A stretch of 64,000 bases of DNA from CAZGUX01 sp964529305 (GTDB lineage: Bacteria > Acidobacteriota > Terriglobia > Bryobacterales > Bryobacteraceae), in NCBI GenBank assembly GCA_964529305.1, contig CAZGUX010000183.1, forward strand, positions 5,554-69,553, read 5' to 3'. The notes beneath the pieces are model-generated. The model searched no databases. It saw only the letters and a program-made list of their open reading frames with translations, and had not been told where the DNA came from. A program made the translations under genes and the position numbers. This document shows, in pieces, positions 56,531 to 64,000 of this stretch. Position 1 is the first letter of the stretch. Each line of letters opens with the position of its first letter.

Positions 56531-57937
56531 ATGTCGCAATCCCAAGCAGTAACCCGTTGGTGGCAACCCGTGCTGTTTGCCGCGCTCGCGGGAGGCATGG
56601 GCTGGGGCATCCGCGGCCAGTACGGGCACGAGACCGGCGCCATGATCGCCGGTCTGCTGGTCAGCCTGGTGCTGGTGGTTCTGTTGCTGCCGGACGCGGG
56701 GTCTCTCAACGCCGCGCGTGTTGTGGCGCTGGGCACGGTGGCCATGGGCTTCGGCGGTTCGGAGACTTATGGCCAGACCGTGGGGCTCACGCACAATGCG
56801 GACATGATCGGCAACTGGGCCGGGTTGAGTTGGGGCATGCTCGGCCTCGCCGTGAAGGGCGCGGTGTGGATTGGGTTCGCGGGACTCTTTCTCGGAATGG
56901 GCCTGGGCGGTATCCGCTATCGCGTGCGCGAGATCCTGCTGCTGATGCTGGTCTTGGTTGGCGCGTATTTCCTGGGCGCCTACCTGCTCAACTCTCCCTA
57001 CGACCCTTCCAACCGGATCCTGCCCCGGATTTATTTCTCGGCCGATTGGCACTGGACCCCGGGCGTGGACGTCAAGCCCCGCCGCGAAGGCTGGGGCGGG
57101 TTGTGGCTCGCGTTGGCGGTGGCCACGATCTACGCCGGGTGGAGGCGCAGGGACGGAATGGCGTGGCGCCTGGCCTTGTGGGGCATCGTGGGCGGCGCGA
57201 TCGGGTTTCCGCTCGGCCAGAGCCTGCAGGCGTATCATGCCTGGAACCGGGACCTGTTTCGGGAAGGCCTCTGGCTCCAACTGGATCCGCACATGAACTG
57301 GTGGAACATGATGGAGACGACCTTCGGGACGACGATGGGCGCCGCACTGGGCTTAGGGGCGTGGCTTCACCGGGGGCGCATCCGCCCGGCCGACCACTCG
57401 CCCGAGTTGCCCGGGTTGGTTGAATGGCTACTCCTGGCGGTTCACACCTCGCTGCTGATGCTGGCCGAGTTCGGACACGTTCCGATCGTCTCCCGCTGGT
57501 ACGGCCTCGGGTTGATCATGGGGATCATTCCCATGCTGGCGGTGACGGGAGGCCGCTGGTGGCCTTACTTCGTGATCTTCCCCGTGACCCTGCTGCCGAT
57601 TGCCGGCAAGACGATTCGCGAACTCGTCTATCAAGCTTCCGCGATCGGCCCCGAGGCGGGCTGGACGGTCTACTTCGCGATCCCGGTCCTGGCCTCCGTC
57701 GTGGCCCTATGGCTGGCAATCCGGGCTGGCCGCGACTCCCTCCGTGGGGCCCTGTTGCTGTCCACTTGGCTTTACTTCCTGTTGAACTTCGCCTTCTTCC
57801 GGTACCCTTGGCCATGGGAGAGCTGGACGCGCCGCACTCCCAATGGCATCATTTTTGCACTGTGCGCCGTGGGCCTGACGATCCTGTCGCTGGGTATCCC
57901 GAGCCAGCGAGGTGCCGCCGGCCCACCGTCGCGATAA
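56531..57937 (+). CDS. Multi-pass membrane protein of unknown function
   Basis: A 468-residue integral membrane protein with about twelve hydrophobic helices, rich in Gly and Trp. Distinctive segments are GGMGWGIRGQYGHETGAMIAGLL near residue 16, TVAMGFGGSETYGQTVGLTHNAD near 75, and NWWNMMETTFGTTMGAALGLG near 260. The paired small-residue-rich helices could line a transport path. I do not recognise a named family. A good Shine-Dalgarno (GGAGG) precedes the ATG at 56531, so the long upstream open frame is not used. It lies 89 bases after the glycosidase-like gene and may be linked to it. Confidence 0.75.
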   Translation: MSQSQAVTRWWQPVLFAALAGGMGWGIRGQYGHETGAMIAGLLVSLVLVVLLLPDAGSLNAARVVALGTVAMGFGGSETYGQTVGLTHNADMIGNWAGLSWGMLGLAVKGAVWIGFAGLFLGMGLGGIRYRVREILLLMLVLVGAYFLGAYLLNSPYDPSNRILPRIYFSADWHWTPGVDVKPRREGWGGLWLALAVATIYAGWRRRDGMAWRLALWGIVGGAIGFPLGQSLQAYHAWNRDLFREGLWLQLDPHMNWWNMMETTFGTTMGAALGLGAWLHRGRIRPADHSPELPGLVEWLLLAVHTSLLMLAEFGHVPIVSRWYGLGLIMGIIPMLAVTGGRWWPYFVIFPVTLLPIAGKTIRELVYQASAIGPEAGWTVYFAIPVLASVVALWLAIRAGRDSLRGALLLSTWLYFLLNFAFFRYPWPWESWTRRTPNGIIFALCAVGLTILSLGIPSQRGAAGPPSR

Positions 57938-57952
57938 AACGAGTCAGCGGCG

Positions 57953-59494
57953 TCACGACACAGGCGTCGTGGCCGCGCGGCTGAGGTTCACCAACTGCAC
58001 GCCCAGCTTCTCCAGCGCGTACCCGGTCTCTTTCAGGTAGTCTCCGTAGCCCGTCATCCAGTGGAACCCGCCCGTCTCCCGCAGCAAACGGTCCTGGTCG
58101 CCCTGGATGGCGACATCGATTTGCGACCGGCAGATGGGCAGGAACGGTGCGTCCACAATCTCACCCCGAAACCCGACCCACTTCTTGCAGTCAAAATCGG
58201 GGATCAGGTTCGTGACCGTCCGGCCACGCGCCATTTCGACCTTCGGCGCCGCCCCGTAGTCCGATTCAAAGTGTGTGAGGATCCGGACTGGTTCGTCGGT
58301 CGCGCCATCCATGCGGCGGGGCGCCGTGCAGTGCGCCAGCGTGACGATGCCATCGTGCGGGTACGTCGGGTCGTTGAGGAAGACCGGCTTCCCCGAGAGG
58401 TAGTGCAGCAGGATGCCCGACGGCGCCACCACGAAGTCCGATTCGCAAAACGCCATGTAGCCCGCGTCGTTGAGCAGGCTCAGCGGCATGCAAGCGGTGG
58501 TCTTCGACATCGGCATGATGGTGGACATGCAATTGTTGATGGTGATCGCGTCCGTCTGCGCTTCGTTCAACAAATCCTGAAAAACCTCGCGGAGCAGGAA
58601 AGCATTGTCAAGAAAAGCGCGCTCCGTCTCGAGCGTAACTCCTGGCGATTGCAGGTACTGTCCCGCCAACTCGCGGCTGCGGCTGACCAGGCTGGCATTC
58701 TGCTGCGCCTTGACGATCCGCTGTCCCAGGTCGTCATAGGAAACCGTCTGAATGTCCAGTTTCCAGAGATCGCGCGCAATCTCCGGAGCGCGCCGGCCGC
58801 CCTGACCCCATCCGCTCGGTCCGCCCACCGCGACGATTCGCTTGCCGAGCGTATTCTTCAATCCGGCGAGCGCCCGCAACCGGCTCAGGAGTTCATCGTA
58901 GCGATCGACCACGACGTCATCGACTCCCATGCCGGGTTGTCCGAACGCATCCACCGTCTTCCGCAGGAATCGCGCGTGCGCAATCTCGTACCAGAGGTAG
59001 ACGGGCCCCGAACGATGACGGACAAAGATCAGGTTCCAGGGTTTGGCGGCCGTTGCGGCCTCCAGGGTTTTGACCGGCCCGCTGGCGGCGAAAAGCAACG
59101 TGGCGTCATGACTGCCTTGGGCCGCGGCGGCCGCTTGCTCGGCGGAAGTCACGGCCGCGAGCGGCTTGAAGTCGAGCGGAAATCCAGCCTGCACGGAGGC
59201 GTTTGCGAGTTCGCGGCCGATCCGCTCGCGCTCTTCGGCCACGTCGGTTTCGGTCTGCAGGCCGCCCCATGGCCGAAAGCTGGTCGCGGGACGGCGAGGA
59301 TGAAGGCTGTAGATCAATATCGGCTGCACGGAGAGCGGGCGGCGAACGGGCATCTGGCGGCCTGTATTCGCCGAAGCCGGCCCGGCGGAAAAGGGGACTG
59401 CGGCGGCGGCCGCGGCCGGCGCGCCGCCGAGCCACTGGCGGCGCGTCAGCCCGCACGTCGACGGGCAATGATGACAAAGGGTGGTTCCTGGCAT
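57953..59494 (-). CDS. Sugar-isomerase-like protein with cysteine-rich N-terminus, Tat-exported
   Basis: A 513-residue protein. The first residues (PGTTLCHHCPSTCGLTRRQ) hold three cysteines directly before a twin-arginine leader that continues WLGGAPAAAAAAVPFSA. The mature part looks like the alpha/beta L-fucose/L-arabinose isomerase-type fold: repeated Rossmann-like segments such as RIVAVGGPSGWGQGG near 230 and MSTIMPMSKTTACMPLSLLNDAGYMAFCESDFV near 340, and a late MARGRTVTNLIPDFDCKKWVGFRG. Catalytic residues could not be assigned. ATG at 59494 starts this leader; the longer frame to 59557 adds a low-complexity segment. It is divergent from the radical SAM gene, with 128 bases between. Confidence 0.7.
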   Translation of the reverse strand: MPGTTLCHHCPSTCGLTRRQWLGGAPAAAAAAVPFSAGPASANTGRQMPVRRPLSVQPILIYSLHPRRPATSFRPWGGLQTETDVAEERERIGRELANASVQAGFPLDFKPLAAVTSAEQAAAAAQGSHDATLLFAASGPVKTLEAATAAKPWNLIFVRHRSGPVYLWYEIAHARFLRKTVDAFGQPGMGVDDVVVDRYDELLSRLRALAGLKNTLGKRIVAVGGPSGWGQGGRRAPEIARDLWKLDIQTVSYDDLGQRIVKAQQNASLVSRSRELAGQYLQSPGVTLETERAFLDNAFLLREVFQDLLNEAQTDAITINNCMSTIMPMSKTTACMPLSLLNDAGYMAFCESDFVVAPSGILLHYLSGKPVFLNDPTYPHDGIVTLAHCTAPRRMDGATDEPVRILTHFESDYGAAPKVEMARGRTVTNLIPDFDCKKWVGFRGEIVDAPFLPICRSQIDVAIQGDQDRLLRETGGFHWMTGYGDYLKETGYALEKLGVQLVNLSRAATTPVS

Positions 59495-59622
59495 GAAATC
59501 CTTCCGGCTTGATGCTACTCCCACCGCGATCCCGCGGGAAGCCCCGCGCGCCACCATTGCGGTGGGCGAATGGCAATGCTACGGTCTTTTCTCTGGGCCA
59601 AAGGGAGGTCGTTGGACACTCA

Positions 59623-60648
59623 ATGCGCAAGGTTCCGCTGTTGGAGTCGTTGCGAATCATCGGACGCGGTTCTCTCAACTGGATCGAGGAACGGCCCATC
59701 GTGGTCTCGTTCGAAGTCACCGATTCCTGCACCTGCCATTGCCGGCACTGCGACCACGGCGGACCCTGCGACGAATCCCGAAACCTCCGGCCGGCGGACT
59801 ACCGGCGGTACATGGATGTTCTCAAGCCCTGCGTGGTGCAGGTGTCGGGCGGCGAACCGCTGATCCGCGAGGACCTGCCGGAGGTCGTGCGCAATATCAA
59901 GACCGAATCCGGCCTTCCCTACATCATCCTCGTGTCCTCCTGGTCGCTCATGACGGTGGAGCGGTATCTGGACCTGCGGATCGCGGGCGTCGACCAGTTC
60001 TCGGTCAGTCTCGATTTTCCCGACCGGCGTCACGACGAGTTTCGTTCCTACCCGGGCCTGTACGGCCATTTGAGCGACGTCATCCCCAGGTGTGCCGCCC
60101 ATCGTTTCGACGATATCGTTCTGAATACCTGCATCACGGCTGCAAATCTACATGATGTTGAAGCCGCTGCCGCTCAGGCCCGCGCGTGGGGCGTCAACAT
60201 CTGTTACAGCGCGTACTCTCCACGCCGGACAGGCTGCCTGGAATTGTTCCCCGGATCGTCCGAACAATTGGCCATTTTGCGGGAGCAACTCGCCCGGGTG
60301 GAAGCCCGCCGGGGCAACGGAGACTTCGTCGTCAGCGCGCCCACCACCCTGGAAGCCACTCGCCGCTACTTCGAGACGGGCGGGGCGCCCGGCTGCAAGG
60401 CCGGACTCCGGTTCCTGGTCGTGACGGCCGACGGCTACCTTCAGCCCTGTTCGATGCAGTTCCATCGCTATGAATTGAACGAGCAGGCGCGCATGGTGAT
60501 GGAGTTCACCCGCAACAACCGCTGCGACGAGTGTTATGTGGCGATTCGATCGAACCTCGACAAGAGTTTCCCCCGCCTGCTTTGGGAAAACGTCACGCAC
60601 TACCTCTCCATCGGCCGCAACGGTGACACGCCGAACTCGACTTGTTAA
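59623..60648 (+). CDS. Radical SAM protein
   Basis: A 341-residue radical SAM enzyme. The [4Fe-4S]/SAM motif CxxxCxxC is at Cys36, Cys40 and Cys43 (SCTCHCRHC). Family glycines follow in VQVSGGEPLIRED near 75. The C-terminal part contains PGCKAGLRFLVVTADGYLQPCSM near 255 and RCDECYV near 295, a shortened SPASM/twitch-like set of cysteines that could hold an auxiliary cluster. It resembles peptide- or cofactor-modifying radical SAM proteins, but no precursor peptide is obvious. The ATG at 59623 has GGGAGG 14 bases upstream. It is transcribed away from the sugar-isomerase-like gene. Confidence 0.88.
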   Translation: MRKVPLLESLRIIGRGSLNWIEERPIVVSFEVTDSCTCHCRHCDHGGPCDESRNLRPADYRRYMDVLKPCVVQVSGGEPLIREDLPEVVRNIKTESGLPYIILVSSWSLMTVERYLDLRIAGVDQFSVSLDFPDRRHDEFRSYPGLYGHLSDVIPRCAAHRFDDIVLNTCITAANLHDVEAAAAQARAWGVNICYSAYSPRRTGCLELFPGSSEQLAILREQLARVEARRGNGDFVVSAPTTLEATRRYFETGGAPGCKAGLRFLVVTADGYLQPCSMQFHRYELNEQARMVMEFTRNNRCDECYVAIRSNLDKSFPRLLWENVTHYLSIGRNGDTPNSTC

Positions 60649-61111
60649 ATCTTCGACGTACTTGTGTACCGGCCGATCCATGGTCGAGTCAGGCGTTTGA
60701 CCGAACTGAGATTGAACCCTTAGGCCTATTGAAGGGAAGGAGTAAAGGGACTAAGAGTGGAGTATGCCGACTCGCACCCGTTCTTTCAACTTCAAACAAG
60801 CGCAAGGGAGTGCCGGCCACCGGCTGCAGTTCCAGCCGGCCGGCCCTCCGATGCGACTCAGACTCAACGACTTGCTACCTTTGAGAACTCTTCTTTCCCT
60901 GGTCGTCGGCGACGAGCCGGACGACTTGTGTCCCGTAATGATGGAGAACCGGCCATGGACTGCGAAACCATCCACGACGATCTCCGGTTAACGGCGTACC
61001 GCCTGCGGGTGGTGGAGTCGATGCCGGATAGTCCGCGACGGGCGGCACTCCTTACGGCTCTTAGAGGTAGGCTTCACGCCTTCGACGCGGACGTTTTGAA
61101 TTGCGTCGCGG
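60649..61111. other. Gene-free stretch with hairpin
   Basis: These 463 bases hold no gene I can support. CCGGCTG (60820-60826) and CAGCCGG (60833-60839) form a seven-base-pair hairpin. Short plus-strand frames starting at 60764 (after GTGGAG) and 60955 have plausible initiation but no recognisable domain, and the second runs antisense into the peptidase gene. Confidence 0.4.
60820..60839. terminator. Hairpin, possible bidirectional terminator
   Basis: A seven-base-pair G/C-rich stem (CCGGCTG/CAGCCGG) with a six-base loop lies between the convergent radical SAM and peptidase genes. No clear T-run is present on either side. Confidence 0.3.
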
Positions 61112-61591
61112 CTAACGGGACGGATTCCGAAGCTGTTCGTGCAGATCGCGCGCCAGACGAGTGGCGGCATCGCGAACTGCCGGCGTCAGTTCTTCAGAAA
61201 GAGTCGAAGTGTCTGCCGCCTCGACTCCGTAAATTTCCAGGTTCCGCGGCATGGGGATTCCCAGCCGCTCGGCGAGGAGAAATACTTCCGCAAGACCCAG
61301 TCCGTGCACATTGATCAGCCGGGCACTGCCGGCCAACTGATCCAGGCGCAACATGCGGACGTTTCCTGGAGTGGGGTTGGGCACGGCGAGACAGTCAACC
61401 AGGATTGCCCGATCGTAGCCGGTGAGCAGGTCGAGCAGATCGAAGCCGCCCCTCGTGCTGGTCCGGACGTCCACCGAGGCGACCGGGGCCAGTTCGAGGA
61501 GGGCGGCCAGTTGATGCGCGACCTCGAGTCCCACGCGGTCATCGGACACGACGGGATTTCCCAACCCCAGAACCACGGTCCGGCCGTTCAA
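61112..61591 (-). CDS. [NiFe] hydrogenase maturation peptidase (HyaD/HoxW type)
   Basis: A protein of about 159 residues that removes the C-terminal peptide of a hydrogenase large subunit after nickel insertion. Family motifs are VVLGLGNPVVSDDRVGLEV at the N-terminus, AILVDCLAV near residue 66, and INVHGLGLAEVFLLAERLG near 95. The acidic residues in the first two and the histidine in the third are the nickel-sensing ligands of HybD-like enzymes. I use a TTG that overlaps the previous stop (TTGA); a GTG five codons later is possible. It lies last in the Hdr-like operon rather than next to hoxH, so its partner may be HoxH or an unseen hydrogenase. Confidence 0.85.
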   Translation of the reverse strand: MNGRTVVLGLGNPVVSDDRVGLEVAHQLAALLELAPVASVDVRTSTRGGFDLLDLLTGYDRAILVDCLAVPNPTPGNVRMLRLDQLAGSARLINVHGLGLAEVFLLAERLGIPMPRNLEIYGVEAADTSTLSEELTPAVRDAATRLARDLHEQLRNPSR

Positions 61592-62742
61592 GCGGCAGCC
61601 ACCAGATGGGTCGACGAGGCGTTCCGCCCCCGCCGCTCGACAGCCATCAGGTACAGCGCCACCGGTCGATACAGCAGATGCGACCACTTGCCAAACGGCA
61701 CTTCCACCACCAGCATCGGCACGGCAATCATCAAGTGGATCACATATAGCCAATAGGTGGGCATGGCCAGGTTGAGCAAGCGCGAAAGGTGCAGCAGAAT
61801 GCCCGAGGCGCTGGTGAGGAACAATAGGATGACAAACAGCCAGTCGGCCAGATCGCTGTATTTGTGGATTTGTTCCTTCTTTTGCACGCGGTCTCGAATG
61901 ATCCAGAGAGTCGTGCCCATCAGGACCAGAGTCGAATAGTAGCCGAGAAGGCTGGTCCAATGGAATGAGGCGTCCTCTACTTGAAACCAGTAAAGGAACC
62001 CGACCACGAGCGTGAACATCGTACCGTACGCAGTCACCAGCAGGAGATGCCGCAGCCAGTGTTTGGCGGAGGCGCCGGAGGCGCACTCCCGCCACCGCTT
62101 TTGCGTCAAACCCTGAACGGCGAACTCCCGGAGTTCGGCGACGTACGCGGCGGCCGGGATGCGGGGACCCTGCCGGATCACGTAGACAGCCATGCGCGCG
62201 GCATTGCCCAACAACAGGATTCCGAGCGCCGCGGCCAGGGCGAGGTCGCCCCAATGCACGATCTCCTTCGGCGCGAAGTAGGCCAGGTTGACAGCCTGCC
62301 GCGCTTCCGGATGAGAGGCCAACAAGCCGAAGCCGAATTGCTCGGGCAGCGTAAACAGAGCCAGGACGATCAGGGCGACGATCCCCAGGGCGGCCAGTTC
62401 GCACCACTCGTGGCGATACATCAGGCGGCTGAGCCCGGTCCAGTCGTACCTGCTGATCAACCACCGGCGGCTGGCCATCATGAGCTTGCCGGGTTGCGCC
62501 TCGCGAGGGCACGTCTCGGAGCAGTCGCCGCAGTAGTAGCACAGCCAGGGATCCACGCTTCCGAGCATCTTTTCCCGCAGCCCAAGCTGGATATAGCGAA
62601 TGTAGCGCCGCGGAAACACCGAGCCCTGGCTGGTCAGCGAGCAGGCCGCGGTGCAATTGCCGCAGTTGAAACACTTGACGGCCGTTTCCCCCCCGTACTC
62701 CCGCATCTCCGCGGTGATCCCCGGATCGACACGCACGCTCAT
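61588..62742 (-). CDS. HdrC-like 4Fe-4S protein fused to NarI-like membrane domain
   Basis: A 384-residue protein. Residues 1-90 contain two CxxCxxCxxxC clusters (CFNCGNCTAAC at Cys24-Cys34, CYYCGDCSETC at Cys68-Cys78), as in heterodisulfide reductase subunit C. From about residue 105 several membrane helices resemble the cytochrome b-type nitrate reductase gamma subunit (LLLVTAYGTMFTLVVGFLYW, ALYL). It could link soluble HdrA-type electron transfer to the quinone pool. The ATG overlaps the TGA of the small upstream gene (ATGA), which fixes the start. The peptidase gene overlaps its end. Confidence 0.88.
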   Translation of the reverse strand: MSVRVDPGITAEMREYGGETAVKCFNCGNCTAACSLTSQGSVFPRRYIRYIQLGLREKMLGSVDPWLCYYCGDCSETCPREAQPGKLMMASRRWLISRYDWTGLSRLMYRHEWCELAALGIVALIVLALFTLPEQFGFGLLASHPEARQAVNLAYFAPKEIVHWGDLALAAALGILLLGNAARMAVYVIRQGPRIPAAAYVAELREFAVQGLTQKRWRECASGASAKHWLRHLLLVTAYGTMFTLVVGFLYWFQVEDASFHWTSLLGYYSTLVLMGTTLWIIRDRVQKKEQIHKYSDLADWLFVILLFLTSASGILLHLSRLLNLAMPTYWLYVIHLMIAVPMLVVEVPFGKWSHLLYRPVALYLMAVERRGRNASSTHLVAAA

Positions 62743-63029
62743 GACTGCGCCTCTTTCAGTTCGTAGCGGTAACAGTCTCCGGATTGCCCGGCTTCGGCCA
62801 CCTGCCCGTATCGCTTCATCGCCATCACGTGCCAAACCACTTTGACGCCCGGCAGGTTGGCCCGGCTCACGATCTCCGGAATCGTCAGCGGGCCCTGCTT
62901 GAGCGCCTCCCGAATCGCCTTCATGGTGTCGCGCTGGTCCTTGGCCCACGCTTTCTTTTCTTCGCTCAGGCCCATCCGTTGGCGAAACCCTTTGAGATCT
63001 TCGCGCCAGTTCCGTTTTGTCTCGCTCAT
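62739..63029 (-). CDS. Small winged-helix-like protein of the Hdr operon
   Basis: A 96-residue charged protein. The N-terminal half is helical and basic (MSETKRNWREDLKGFRQRMGLSEEKKAW). The rest looks like a winged helix (MKAIREALKQGPLTIPEIVSRANLPGVKVVWHVMAMKRYGQVAEAG), with one cysteine (SGDCYRYEL). It is translationally coupled to the HdrC/NarI gene and lies 53 bases after the HdrA gene, so it may regulate or be part of that complex. No biochemical role is known to me. Confidence 0.72.
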   Translation of the reverse strand: MSETKRNWREDLKGFRQRMGLSEEKKAWAKDQRDTMKAIREALKQGPLTIPEIVSRANLPGVKVVWHVMAMKRYGQVAEAGQSGDCYRYELKEAQS

Positions 63030-63082
63030 TGCCTGTCACTCCGTGAACGCCCGGGAAGCCATGCCGCGGCCGGGCGCTCGGT

Positions 63083-64000
63083 TCACGCCGACGCCGGCTG
63101 AAGCGGCTGCGTGCGATCGAGGTACATCGCAGCCTCCATGGCCGCCGCGCCCGCCTCCACAATCGAGTCCGGGATGTCTTTCGGCCCGGTCGCGACGCCC
63201 GCCAGGAAAATGCCATCGGCGGAACTATTGGCCGGGCGCGTGACCGACTCCGGGATTTCGAAGAAACCGTCTTCATCCATATGCGCCGGCAGCCGGCCGT
63301 CCGGACGCCAACCCGGGATCAAGCCAAGGCTCAGCACAACCAGGTCGTGGCGAATGTCCGCGACCCGTCCTCCTTCATCGATCAGTTCCACCCGCAGCAG
63401 CAGGTCCTGGTTCTCTTGTTCGGTGATCTTGGCGACTTTGGCCTTGACCACCCGGATGCCCTCCGCCAGCGCGCGACGATAGAACTGCTCGTATCCCTTG
63501 CCGAACGCCCGGATGTCCATGTAATAGATGGTGACCTCGGTTTCGTGGCGCTGGTGTTTGATCATGATCGCCTGCTTGAGCGCGTACATGCAGCAGACGC
63601 GCGAACAATAAGGGACGCCGATCGACTTGTCGCGGCTGCCGGCGCACTGCACGTAGGCGATTGAGTTCGGAATCCTGCCGTCGGATGGCCGTAAGACGTG
63701 TCCATAGGGTCCGTTCGACGATTGGAGCCGCTCCATCGCCAGCGGGTTCATGACGTTCGGGTAGCGCCCTCCACCGTACTGCTTCTTGGCGTCAATGGGC
63801 GTGAGCTTCAAGCCCGTGGCGATGATGACGGTTCGCGCGGACACGGAGAGCTTCTCCGGAAGCTGAGAGAAATCAATGCAATCCTTCGGGCACACCCGGG
63901 CGCAGTTTCCATCGAACATGCAGTAGTCCGGATCGAGAACCGCGACCTGAGGAATTGCATTGCCGTGGGGGATGTAAATAGCCGCCCGCGCACCCAGGCC
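63083..64000 (-). CDS. HdrA-like FAD/iron-sulfur protein (partial, 5' end outside window)
   Basis: The C-terminal 305 residues of an HdrA/QmoA-like flavoprotein; the frame stays open to position 64000 and lacks a start there. Visible features are AIYIPHGNAIPQVAVLDPDYC and the adjacent CARVCPKDCIDF iron-sulfur segment, the FAD-domain strand SARTVIIATGLKLTPID, YVQCAGSRDKSIGVPYCSRVCCMYALKQA, and GIFLAGVATGPKDIPDSIVEAGAAAMEAA near the end. These are hallmarks of HdrA. The flavin of HdrA is the bifurcating site in methanogen Hdr-Mvh complexes, but QmoA-like proteins are not bifurcating, so the role here is open. It is first in view of a four-gene minus-strand operon. Confidence 0.9.
   Translation of the reverse strand, partial: GLGARAAIYIPHGNAIPQVAVLDPDYCMFDGNCARVCPKDCIDFSQLPEKLSVSARTVIIATGLKLTPIDAKKQYGGGRYPNVMNPLAMERLQSSNGPYGHVLRPSDGRIPNSIAYVQCAGSRDKSIGVPYCSRVCCMYALKQAIMIKHQRHETEVTIYYMDIRAFGKGYEQFYRRALAEGIRVVKAKVAKITEQENQDLLLRVELIDEGGRVADIRHDLVVLSLGLIPGWRPDGRLPAHMDEDGFFEIPESVTRPANSSADGIFLAGVATGPKDIPDSIVEAGAAAMEAAMYLDRTQPLQPASA

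Noticed and set aside
60955..61314. Possible 119-residue plus-strand protein (begins MDCETIHDDLRL)
   Set aside because: More than half lies antisense to the maturation peptidase gene and no domain is recognisable; only the first 52 codons are in free sequence.

Overview
The window is GC-rich (roughly 60-65 %) bacterial DNA with dense genes and many 4-base stop/start overlaps. The gene content points to an acidobacterium of the Solibacter/Bryobacter type: an Oar-like TonB-dependent receptor with a carboxypeptidase-regulatory-like N-terminus, three pairs of planctomycete-type cytochrome (PSCyt/DUF1549-DUF1553) and DUF1501 genes, several Tat-exported Gfo/Idh/MocA oxidoreductases, a tannase and a PEP-CTERM protein. 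The taxonomic placement is inference from gene content. No rRNA, tRNA, CRISPR array, insertion sequence or phage gene was recognised.

Layout. 1-2.5 kb: start of a secreted BNR-repeat sialidase (minus strand, running off the left edge), then cmk and lysC. 2.5-8.1 kb: a minus-strand operon of an IclR regulator, a DapA-like aldolase/lyase, a TAXI-type TRAP binding protein, a fused TRAP permease and a DUF1445 hydro-lyase. 8.2-23.4 kb: a divergent plus-strand operon of receptor, Gfo/Idh oxidoreductase, sugar isomerase/epimerase-like protein, two PSCyt/DUF1501 pairs, amidohydrolase and a second Gfo/Idh oxidoreductase. Most products carry twin-arginine leaders, so this looks like an envelope-located uptake and degradation locus whose substrate cannot be read from sequence. 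The two operons share a short intergenic region with an IclR-like palindrome.

23.7-30.1 kb: a soluble group-3-type [NiFe] hydrogenase in the order HoxE-HoxF-HoxU-HoxY-HoxH. Its HoxF is fused to a complete GltD-like FAD/NAD(P) oxidoreductase, giving two predicted flavin/pyridine-nucleotide sites in one 1053-residue chain. This is the most unusual system in the window. 30.2-37.8 kb: a sodium:solute symporter, a VapBC toxin-antitoxin pair with its own palindromic operator, a third PSCyt/DUF1501 pair (with a LamG-like insertion) and a YjbR-like protein.

38-54 kb: a large nucleotidyltransferase-GHMP kinase fusion, a KTSC protein, a tannase, a YkgJ protein and a LysR regulator; divergent from LysR lie gltB and gltD (NADPH glutamate synthase) with a readable shared promoter region. 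Then a phosphodiesterase-TPR-sulfotransferase fusion and a PEP-CTERM protein on the minus strand. 54.6-60.6 kb: a Tat-exported glycosidase-like protein, a multi-pass membrane protein of unknown function, a Tat-exported sugar-isomerase-like protein and a radical SAM protein. 61.1-64 kb: a minus-strand operon of HdrA-like (cut by the right edge), a small winged-helix-like protein, an HdrC/NarI-like membrane electron carrier and a [NiFe]-hydrogenase maturation peptidase. This is a second hydrogen/electron-transfer module that probably continues past the window.
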